The translations under genes and the position numbers were made by a program. Shown here one piece after another: positions 29,666 to 39,280 of a stretch of 64,000 nucleotides of DNA (its first letter is position 1; every line of letters starts with the position of its first letter). The notes beneath the pieces were generated by a model, which did not search any database, was not told the origin of the DNA, and saw only the letters and a program-made list of their open reading frames with translations. The DNA is taken from positions 1,302,001 through 1,366,000 of the forward strand of contig LODT01000001.1 in NCBI GenBank assembly GCA_001606155.1. Direction: 5' to 3'. The DNA comes from Tieghemostelium lacteum. Lineage: Eukaryota > Evosea > Eumycetozoa > Dictyosteliales > Raperosteliaceae.

Positions 29666-32600
29666 TTATATTGGTTCCAATTTGTGTACTGGGATAATTG
29701 ATTTCTTCCAATAATTATATTCATTCCACTGCTCATCGACACTATGTTTAATTTGACAAGGGAACATATCCTGAACTAGATCATTAAGTTTAGTGTAGGT
29801 TTTGTTGTAGGTTGTATTGGTGGTATTGATAACACCCAGAGCATTGATGGTAAATGTCTTACCTTTTGGTACACCAACAGCATTGTAAGCAATGGCATCA
29901 GTTATTCTATTTCCAAAACCAGCATAGAAAGGTGTGGATCCAGGTGGGAATATATTTTGAATATCTTGTAGACATGCAATTTTGAATTCCTCTGGATTTC
30001 TCTTGATTACTTCTCTGTTTAGACTACTTAATAGTCTGTTAGGTGACATGAATACAGGTCCTTCTGGAAGTGTAAATTGACTCAATGAAGGTGGATGACT
30101 TATAACAGTTGTCATATTACTACCACTACTACTATTACCATTATTATTACTACTCGATGATGATCCATTACTAATCGTAGTTGTGGATTGTATAGTTGAA
30201 GAAGACATTGATGACATTGTAACTGAATTTACGTTATCATTACTACCTGAACTAGGTACTCCAGATGGGTTGTTTGTAACTAATTGTGAACTGGGACCTG
30301 TGATATTGGTGCCTGTTTGAGGATTCAATTGACTAGGGTTACCTAAGTTAACTTGAATACTAGTATTAGCATTTTGAATACCAATGCTACCCTGTTGTTT
30401 AACAGATGATATATAAGTACGAGTCAGAGCAGCTTGTCCAATAGCTCTACTAGTTAGATATATAACCTGGTAGCCGTTCTCCTTGATATTCGAATACAAT
30501 TCAGCAACACCAATATGTGACCAATCTTTACCAATCAATGGTAACACTTGACCAAATACATCAGATTTTGTGATGGTACCATCAATATCAGATATAACAA
30601 TCTTACTTGTATTATCCCACAGATATATAGATGCTGATACCTCTCTGGTACCTTGTAAAGTTGATGAAACACTAAATGTAATTCTATTAGCACCTTTTCT
30701 CAACCCCAAAACCGACAATTGTTCCGAAGTAGGTCTTAAAGTTTTCTTTGTGAATTTCTTGTGTTCATAACCAGTTTGACCGTTATTAGGTACATTTATA
30801 GGTTGAGATGCAGTACCAGGAACCTGTGCATTCTTTGATTGATCAGACTTCCACCACCAATTCTTCCAAGATGATTTTGTAGCTGGTTGCTGTTGTTGTT
30901 GCTGTTGTTGCTGTTGTTGAGGAGAATGTACCTGTTGTTGACTAGGGGTTACACTAGATTTACTAGGTAACCCAGTACCAGATTGTGAAGATACCAAAGG
31001 TGTAGATAACCTCTCTTGTTTATCTAAAATCTTCAGCTGATCCAAAGTCTCTTGAGGTATTGGTCTATTAAATATCAAATGTGATAATATCACATGACCA
31101 GCAACAGACCATGGATAATAATGTCCACCAAATTTAGCAACCAAATGTGGATTCTTTAGTAAGGATAAATCCTGACTAAACTGTTCAAAACCAATAAGAT
31201 ACTCTCTAAAAAATGCATCTTTCTCTTCTGGTTCATTTTGTAAATTCCTATCTTGAATCAAATGACCACACAATGATAACTGTATATTTGACAATAAATT
31301 ACCAGAGGATGGTGATTTTTTAAAATTTCTACTACTATTTGGAGTGTTATTCAATGAAAGTGGTGGAAATTCCTTTAAATCATTAAGTTTTGGTGTGGAT
31401 TCCAATGGAGTTGATTGTACCAATTTCATTGATGTTGATTCCAAAACTGGTGATATATTCAAAGGTGATTCTATATTATTATTATTATTATTATTAGTAT
31501 TTACAATGTTTTCTTTTACAATAGTTGCATAGGTTTCATCAAGTGGTTCCAATGAATGAAAGCTGTTAGTTAATGGTTGTTGATGTTCTTGTTGTTTTTG
31601 TTGTTGTTCCTCTAGTTCCTGTTGTTCTTGTTCTTCATCTAATAGGAAGATTTCACCACCATCAATGATATTGTTGATTCTTGGTGATGAACCTCGTATG
31701 GATCCATTTAGATTTTGGGTAGATGTGTTGGAAGTAGTAGATGATGCTACAGTATTGCTAACTGGTGGTACTTGTTTGATTATAAATGTTGGTTCTATAG
31801 TTGATGAAGGGGATGTTGATAGTACATTAGATGGTTGTGATGGTTGTGGTGGTGTTTGACTACCACTGTTAGCATATGTCGATGTAGTTGTTGTATTGTT
31901 ATTTAAAATATTATTTGAAGAGGTATTGGTACTGTCTTTCTTATTGAATATCTTTAGGAAAGATCTTGTCCATCCTTGAGGTGGTTGTTGACTATTTACT
32001 CCATCTACCTGTGACTGAAACTGGATATCATCACTTGAGGATACTAATGAAGAGGAATTAGATAGTGGTGATGTTGGAGTTACAATCTGAGTATTTTGAA
32101 TATCTTGTTGAGTTGCATCTGATGATGATGATTGTGTTGTATCATTTTCATTATCTGTAATTTCAGTAACTTGATGTTCAGCACTAGTATTAATACTATT
32201 CTGTTGTTGCTGTTTATTTCTTCTAATAAACTTTGGAAAACCACCCCATCTCCAAACTCTAGGTTCAGTCTCAGAATCGGACGAAACCTCACTATTTACA
32301 TTACTACTACTACTTGTAGTATTAGTAGCTGCAGTAGTAGTTGTAGTAGTTGTTGTCTTATTTATAATATCTGCATCATAATTTATAATATAACTACCAA
32401 TAGGGGAATCAATTTGAATCTCTTCATGTTGATCTATAATTATACATATATATTACACGAAATTGTTAGAGTGTGTGAGTGTGGGTATAAATTTCAAATA
32501 ATAAAAACACATACTCTTTTGAGTAGACTTTGATTTTACTTCTTGAGAAATTATAATCTCTTCTAAAGCCTCTGTTAATGGTTTAAGTTGTTGATTGTTA

Positions 32601-33097
32601 CTACCATTACTATCGATTTTAGCATTCTTTGTATTGGTATTAGTAACAGGTTTAGTAGTTGTAGTTGTAGTTGTTGTTGTGGTAGTTGTAGTTGTACTAC
32701 TGTTATTAGGTTGAATATAGGTACGTGAACTCATAAATTCGGTTACCAGTTCCTCTGTTGACTGATGTCTATTGACACGACCTGGTTTGGGTGAGGTTAT
32801 AGGTGAAGTTGCAAGTATAGAAGGTACAGGTTCCTCTGTTTCCTCTACAAAGAAGGCTTCACCTGCATGTCCTAGTTTCATCTGCAGATTAGTTTTCTGA
32901 TTGTTTACATAGATGCTAACAATCTTCTCTGAGGAACTAATGAGTTGTAGTTTACCGAAACGAACATGAAATGGTGTGCATTTAAGTGTACCATCTAGTT
33001 GTGGTATAACCAAAATATCAATGGCACCACTTAGAGTAGCTGCATTTAAATTCAATGAACTTTGTACTTGGTCAAATAACTTTTCAACGTAATTCAT
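29666..33097 (-). CDS. lpin: Lipin-type phosphatidate phosphatase
   Basis: Exon 1 33097-32515 and exon 2 32433-29666 (intron of 81 nt, GTATGT...ATAG on the minus strand) give 1116 residues. The N-terminal lipin domain is clear (LSGAIDILVIPQLDGTLKCTPFHVRFG). The catalytic C-lip domain (KKTLRPTSEQLSVLGL onward) holds DIDGTITKSD, the DxDxT motif near residue 808, then YLTSRAIGQ, LPEGPVFMSPNRL and FYAGFGNRITDAIAY. Lipins convert phosphatidate to diacylglycerol at the ER and nuclear envelope. Between YISSVKQQGS and LPEGP about 105 Ser/Asn/Thr-rich residues are inserted within the catalytic domain. The first ATG is at 33097; upstream codons open from GTG only. Confidence 0.95.
30888..30919. repeat. 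CAA/CAG trinucleotide run coding poly-Gln in lipin
   Basis: An in-frame run of mixed CAA and CAG codons on the minus strand encodes about eleven glutamines between the linker and the WW-rich segment of lipin. The mixture of codons suggests an older, relatively stable tract. Confidence 0.85.
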
Positions 33098-33626
33098 TAT
33101 TATTTGAACCTGCGTGTGTTGTGTGGGTGGGTTCACTCACAATATTCTCTATTTATAATAAAAATGAATTTAAATATACAACTCTCTCTTTTCTCTTCTC
33201 TGTTCTCTGATATCTATGTTTGCTCTAAATTTGATATTTTTTTAAATAAATAACACTATATATGATAAAGATTTTTATTTTTTACAAATAAAGTGTTATT
33301 ATTATAAATTCATAGTTATAGAAAAGAAGTAATATATACCAGGTAATAAAATTTTAACAAGATTATCTTTGATTTGCAAAAATCTATTTTTTTTATTTTT
33401 TCAAAAATATTTAAATTAAAATAAAATTATAAAAAATTAAAATAAATCAATTTCCCAAATTAATCTGAATTTGGGAGGACTATTCGGCATTATAGATCAA
33501 AAAAGTTAATGTTTGCATTTATTTAAATTATCATAAGTAGCTTGAAATTTTTTTTCAGAAATTTAATTTTTTTTTTTTTTACTAATTTTTTGAGTTTTTT
33601 TGTTTGTTCAACAGTTCACAACATAT
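33098..33626. promoter_or_regulatory. Divergent promoter region of lipin and TFIIF alpha
   Basis: 529 nt between outward-facing starts. It is AT-rich with long T-runs (33545-33600). A small island AATTTGGGAGGACTATTCGGCA near 33468-33490 is the only GC-richer part. The TTTGTTTGTTCAACAG ending at 33613 looks like a splice acceptor, so the TFIIF leader may contain an intron. Confidence 0.45.
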
Positions 33627-35135
33627 ATGAGTAATAACACTTCACAATACAATCCAAATGAAACTGTTTTCTCGATAAATTTATCTACCAGTACAAAGAA
33701 ATGGAATTTAGCTAAATTTACAACTAAAGTTGATATACCATCATTCACTAAACCAGTGAAGATGTATAAACCTGATCCTACAAAACCAAAGGAGGAACCG
33801 GTATCTACTACGACGACTACTACTACAACTACTGCAGGTGGTGGTTCGGGTACAAGTAGTAATGGTACTGGACCTGATGGTGTTAAACCAGCATTTAACT
33901 ATCAACAGAATAAATTCAAGAGACGTTATGATAACAGACCTGTGAATCCCAAGACTATACCTTGGAGATTAGAGGACAGTCAATCGAAACACTCGTTTCA
34001 AGGTACAATGGAAGGAAATGAATCATCATCTTCCTATTATTTGTTTATGTTTCAGAGTGATGGAAGTATTAAGGCTGTTCCTTGTGATGATTGGTATACT
34101 TTTAAACCAAAGAAAGATGTGACTGTATTGACAACTGAAGAAGCTGAAATGGCAATGAAACAAAAGAATTTAGAGTGGGATTTCCTGACTTCGAAGATTT
34201 CAAAAAAATCAGCAGATTCAAATGGTGGTGGTGGAAATGTGGGTGGTGGGATGTTGGGGGTTTCGGTAAAGAAGGAGAATTCGAAATCTGAGCAGATGAG
34301 AGATGATTCTGATAGAGAGGATATCTATGGAAATGGGAATGAAAAAGAGGAGTCTTATAGGGGTGATGATGACGCTCCTGATTTTGAATCGAGATTTGAT
34401 GATGATGATGATGACTATAACCTCGATGACTTTGATAAGAATGATGATGATGATGGTGATGAAAAGGAATCAAAATTGACAGAGACTGGTAAACATCTTA
34501 AAAAAGTTTTAAAGAAACAGCAAAAAGGGTCAGACGACGAGGATGATGATGACGATGATGATATGTTCAAAAAGATGAAGGGAAATGAAGATGAAGAAGA
34601 TATTGAAGAGGAGGATGATGATGAATTTGTATCAAAGATTAAATTAAAGTTAGGTGGACAGCAACAGCAGTCTAATGATAATGGGAATGGAAAGAATGGT
34701 TCGAGTTCACCTACAAGTTCCAATCCACCATCGCCACCTAATACCACAGGATCATCTACATCTCCAAACAATGATAAAAAGAAAAAGAAATCAACAAAAG
34801 AAAAGAAAGAAAAGAAACCTAAAAAGAATAAGTCAACAGATTCTACTGATACCAGAGATCATAAGAAACATAGAAAGGAATCAGATCAGGATACAAGTAC
34901 TAGTACCAGTGCTGCTAGTACTACTACAACTACAGCACATCCTGTATTCAATGAAGAGGAAGTTAAAAAGGTTTTACAAAAGAAACAAAAGATTAAATCT
35001 AAGGATCTTATTAAATATTTTCAACATTCACTTAGAGACCCTACCGTACATGCCACTTTTGTACCTATTATACATAAAGTTGCCACCATTTTAGAGGAAG
35101 GAGGTGACAAATATCTCATTCCAAAAAATAATTAA
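33627..35135 (+). CDS. gtf2f1: General transcription factor IIF alpha subunit (RAP74)
   Basis: 502 residues from the ATG at 33627. The N-terminal triple-barrel dimerisation domain is seen in ETVFSINLSTSTKKWNLAKF, TIPWRLEDSQSKHSFQG, SSYYLFMFQSDGSIKAVP and WYTFKPKKD. A long charged centre of Asp, Glu and Lys runs follows. The C-terminal winged helix FNEEEVKKVLQKKQKI ... LIKYFQHSLRDPTVHATF is the FCP1- and TFIIB-binding module. TFIIF delivers RNA polymerase II to the promoter with its beta subunit. Both ends match, so the call is firm. Confidence 0.94.
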   Translation: MSNNTSQYNPNETVFSINLSTSTKKWNLAKFTTKVDIPSFTKPVKMYKPDPTKPKEEPVSTTTTTTTTTAGGGSGTSSNGTGPDGVKPAFNYQQNKFKRRYDNRPVNPKTIPWRLEDSQSKHSFQGTMEGNESSSSYYLFMFQSDGSIKAVPCDDWYTFKPKKDVTVLTTEEAEMAMKQKNLEWDFLTSKISKKSADSNGGGGNVGGGMLGVSVKKENSKSEQMRDDSDREDIYGNGNEKEESYRGDDDAPDFESRFDDDDDDYNLDDFDKNDDDDGDEKESKLTETGKHLKKVLKKQQKGSDDEDDDDDDDMFKKMKGNEDEEDIEEEDDDEFVSKIKLKLGGQQQQSNDNGNGKNGSSSPTSSNPPSPPNTTGSSTSPNNDKKKKKSTKEKKEKKPKKNKSTDSTDTRDHKKHRKESDQDTSTSTSAASTTTTTAHPVFNEEEVKKVLQKKQKIKSKDLIKYFQHSLRDPTVHATFVPIIHKVATILEEGGDKYLIPKNN

Positions 35136-35263
35136 ATTATTACACTATTATAAAAAAAATGAGATAAATTATCTCATACGCCTTTTTTTTAAATACAATT
35201 AAATCGATTGGGAGATATTGCTCACAACAATTATTTATAAAAAATTTTTTTTATTGATTTTCA

Positions 35264-38200
35264 ATGAAACTATTGTTACCTAGTTTTATTCAATATTTAC
35301 TAAATGAAAATAAAGAATTAAAACATCAAACTTTATATCAACATTTATGTGATAATAGAATATTATTATCAGAGGAGTTAAACTCATATTTATTGATAAT
35401 CAAAGATAGTAGTGATCATTGTGAATTCAATGAATTTTTATTTAAAAGTATAATAATAATATCAGATAATAGGAGATATAATAATAATAAGTTTTCAAGT
35501 AACCTTAATCATAATGATATATCAAAAGAGATTGAAAGTAATGTCAGATATCAGAGTTTTATTACTGATATTGTAACGAATCAAATAGAGAACTATGATA
35601 ATATTCTATGTCACAAAGCTGATAAAGTATATCTACACACACTATTGAGTTTTATTCTATCGAATGGACATCTCTATAGACTATATGCACATTCACATTT
35701 CTCTTTGATTAGTGATATTCTGATTCAAGATATATTTATAGTATTTTCACCAAACAGTAATCAATTTATTCAGATTTCAGGTACACCAGTACTAGATCTT
35801 AGAACTCCAAATATTACTAAACCAACTACCAATCACAATAATAATAATAATAGTAAATTGAAGAATGGTAATATTAAATTTAAGAATAATAGTAAAACAA
35901 TAGAAATAGTTGATTTTAAATCAATTAAATTACATCAACATTTATTTTATTCAAAATGTAAATCAAAATTGAATCCATTCTATTTTATAAATACTTTAAA
36001 AGTGAATTCTAAAAGAAGTAGTAGGAAATTAATTTGGTATATATTTAGTTGTAATTTCCAGTGTTTTTCAAAATCACATCCACCTCCTAGTAACATTAGA
36101 ATAGATAATGGATTTCTTCCAATGGTTTCATTGTTTACTAAGGTATTAAGTAATTTAAAATCTATACCATATGGTGCTATTTTAAATTCAATGGTTATAC
36201 AATATAAACAAAAACTACCAAGTTCTCAATCACAGTCGTCGTCATCGAGAACATCATCACAGAGTCTAAGGAATAAAATAGAGTCACTAATTCACAAAAA
36301 TATAGCAATGAATGTAGTTTGTAATTGGTTAGTAACTATAACTATGAAACTATTTGACAATAGAGATGAGGTTTGGGGATGTTTGCATAATGAAAAACAA
36401 ATGTTTCATCAAGTTTCTTTATTTATTAGAATGTCAAAGTACCAGGAAATGTCAATTGATGGAATTTTACAAGGATTTCAATTGGAAAAGTTCTTTGGTG
36501 GTAGATACAACTCAGTAGTAGTTGCTAAATTTCTGTGGTGGTTATTTGAGTGTATATACACTCCATTAATTATAAACTATTTCTATAGGACTGAAACTGG
36601 TGTTGGCTCAGGTTATTATCTAAAGAGTGACTGGTTCCAACTAGAATCATTGCAAATGGAGCAATATTCACTACACTTTAACGAGATACCATGTGATGAA
36701 AAACACATTTCACTCAATAGATCTTTTGGTCCAATTTCATTGAGATTTGTTCCAAAAAATTCTCAAATGAGACCAATATTGAATTCTTCAAAGAAGGAAA
36801 AACAAATACTGGTCTCAACGTCAGGTTACTCATTCAAGAGTTTGACATTTTCAAAATCAGTAAATTGGGAACTCTCTAGAGCCATTCTTCCAGTTTTAAA
36901 TTATGAGATTAAAAATCAACCTCATTTACTAGGATACTCTGTAATGTCTAAAACTAAACTTTTACATGACTTTATTGGTATTAAAGACGAGTTTATGAAA
37001 TTGAAAATGGAGGGTGTTGATGTATGTTTTCAAGTTTTAGACATACAGAAATGTTATGATAATATCCAACAAGATAAGCTTTTAAGTGTATTAAAGAAAC
37101 ATGTTTTTCAATCTGATAAATACACTCTGAATAGATTGGCAGCAATAGAGACTAGTAAGTCTATAATATGCAAGATTATAGCTCAGTCTAATTCCAGTAG
37201 AGATTCTCCAACTTTACAGCAGATTGTTAAAAGAAATTTTCCAGTAAAAGATATTAAGAATGGTTTGGTGGTTCAAGTTCAGAAATATCCAATAATGCAA
37301 ATTACCAAGCAGGCATTGGAAAATAGATTGTTTAATGAATTTCTAAAGGGTAATTTGGTGGAACTTAATCATACATTTTATCAAATGTCAATGGGTATAC
37401 CACAGGGATCCAATATCTCAACAATTCTGTGTTGTCTCTATCTAGGTGATTTTGATAACCATGTTCTCAGTCCAAAATTCCAAAAAGAAAATACATTTAA
37501 TTATGTTGGTAGATTTATTGATGACTATCTACAGATTACAACATCAGTTCAGAATCTAAATACCTTACAGTATTTGTTGACTAGTCAAAATAACAATGAT
37601 TACAATCTCAGTTGTAACAGTGGAAAATCTAAAAACTACATTAGCCAACATTCCAATAGAGGTTGTATAGTAAAAGATGGAAACTATTTTATTCCATGGT
37701 GTGGATTTTTAATCAATGTTCATACATTGGAATTCCAATTTGATTATTCTAGAATCAAACATATGAAACAATTATTCATATCCATTCCTCACCCAAATAG
37801 CTGGAAGAAATCTTTATTAAAGTTTTTAGAACATCACAGTTGTATAGATTTAATATTATTACATTCTAAACTGAATAGTAAAAATACCATTATAGTTAAT
37901 ATCTATCAATCACTCCTCTTTATATCCATTAAATTTGTATCTTGGGTATTACAATTCGATTCCCAATTCTCATTAGGATTATCAGCTTTAACTAAACAAT
38001 TACATAGTAGGTTACCTATTAACATATGCATAGATATACATTTTAAATATTCATATTAACAATATTAATTTAAAAGGGGTAATACTTAATTTTTTAAAAG
38101 TATTTTTTACTAAATATGATAGATATTTAAAGTCAGTACAAATATATTGGGGAACTTTGAAATTAATGTTTTTCAAAGCAATATTAACAATACTAAAAAG

Positions 38201-38333
38201 AAAAAATACACAATTTCAAAATTTAATTTTGTTATTTGAAAACTATTTAAAAACTAATATACATCAATTAAATTTCTATGATATATTAAATAATAAAAAT
38301 ATTCATGAGGATATATTTAAAATTGATTATTAA
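35264..38333 (+). CDS. tert: Telomerase reverse transcriptase (TERT)
   Basis: The main exon (35264-38006 in my model) encodes all TERT landmarks: a TEN-like N-terminus (IFIVFSPNSNQFIQISGTPV, about residue 165), CP/QFP region, T motif WLFECIYTPLIINYFYRTETG-like (about 430), motifs 1-2 LRFVPKNSQMRPI (about 494), motif A DIQKCYDNI (about 592), motif B' GIPQGSNISTILCCLYL, motif C RFIDDYL (about 750, catalytic Asp pair) and motif E WCGFLIN. The unspliced frame stops at 38059, but a further coding stretch at 38137-38333 (YWGTLKLMFFKAILTIL, then FYDIL) matches a TERT C-terminal extension. A 130-nt intron GTAGGT...GTCAG at 38007-38136 joins them in phase, giving 979 residues. This is the cellular telomerase gene, not a retroelement. 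Confidence 0.9.
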
Positions 38334-38371
38334 AGTTAAAAAATATTATATTATTATTACTATTTATTTAT

Positions 38372-39136
38372 TTAAATTAATGCAAATTTCTTTAGTGAAG
38401 TAATAACAGCATCAATAGAATCTACTTTAACACCACCAGTTCTCTTTGGAGGTTCTTCAACGGAGATTGTTTTTAGATTGGTATTGGTATCAACACCGAG
38501 TTCTTGTGGTGTTAAAACTTGTAATTCAGCTTTTTTAGATTTCATAATATTTTGTAATTTTGCATATCTTGGTTCATTTAGACGAAGATCACATGTAATG
38601 ATTGCTGGTAATTTCATTGATAGAGTTTCAAGACCACCATCAATTTCTCTGGTTACTTTAACAGAGTTTGGTGAGGATTTGTCAATATCAACTTTACTGG
38701 CAAATGTAGCTTGTGGCCAATTCAAAAGACCAGCTAACATTTGACCAGTTTGATTTGAGTCATCATCAATTGCTTGTTTACCTAGAATGACAAGATTTGG
38801 TTTCTCTTTATCTACTAGTTTCTTTAAGAGTTTTGCTACTGCTAATGGCTGTAAATCTGTTGTTCCACCGTCTACATGAATACCTTTATCAGCACCCATT
38901 GCAATTGAACCTCTGATTGTCTCTTGACATGTTTTAGGTCCCATTGATACTGCAACAACTTCAGTTGCAATACCTTTTTCTTTTAATCTGATTGCTTCTT
39001 CAACTGCAATCTCATCAAATGGATTCATACTCATCTTTACGCCATTTGTTTCAACTCCACTCTTATCACCTTTAACTCTAATTTTTACAGCATAATCTAC
39101 TACTCTCTTAATTGGTACTAATACTTTAAATGACAT
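38372..39136 (-). CDS. etfb: Electron transfer flavoprotein beta subunit
   Basis: 254 residues in one exon, the usual length. Hallmarks are [45 protein letters not shown], the ETF beta signature near [16 protein letters not shown], and [18 protein letters not shown]. With the alpha subunit it carries electrons from acyl-CoA dehydrogenases to the ETF-ubiquinone oxidoreductase in the mitochondrial matrix; like other ETF beta subunits it has no long presequence. It is convergent with TERT, only 38 nt from the proposed TERT C-terminal exon. Confidence 0.97.
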   Translation of the reverse strand: MSFKVLVPIKRVVDYAVKIRVKGDKSGVETNGVKMSMNPFDEIAVEEAIRLKEKGIATEVVAVSMGPKTCQETIRGSIAMGADKGIHVDGGTTDLQPLAVAKLLKKLVDKEKPNLVILGKQAIDDDSNQTGQMLAGLLNWPQATFASKVDIDKSSPNSVKVTREIDGGLETLSMKLPAIITCDLRLNEPRYAKLQNIMKSKKAELQVLTPQELGVDTNTNLKTISVEEPPKRTGGVKVDSIDAVITSLKKFALI

Positions 39137-39280
39137 TGTATATTATGTGTTTATTCTGAAGATGAACTTCTAAATTTACAAAATAAAAAAAAAAAAAATT
39201 TAAAAAAACACTTTACAATGATTTACAGGTGCACAAAGGGTTTTGTTTATTTACAAATTTGAAGAATTTAATGATTAAAA

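Noticed and set aside
32132-32533. Plus-strand 133-codon frame within lipin
   Set aside because: Antisense to lipin exon 2, intron and the end of exon 1; product is low-complexity Ser/Cys/Ile.
34102-34771. His-rich and Ser-rich minus-strand frames opposite TFIIF alpha
   Set aside because: They mirror the GAT/GAA repeats of the charged linker of the real gene.
35264-38059. Reverse transcriptase motifs could mean a retrotransposon
   Set aside because: T motif, TEN-like region, GIPQGS B' motif and absence of endonuclease, gag or terminal repeats identify cellular telomerase.
38007-38059. TERT C-terminus as a frameshift pseudogene
   Set aside because: Everything else in TERT is intact and a phase-correct GT...AG intron explains the change of frame, so a spliced gene is more likely; kept as a finding to test.
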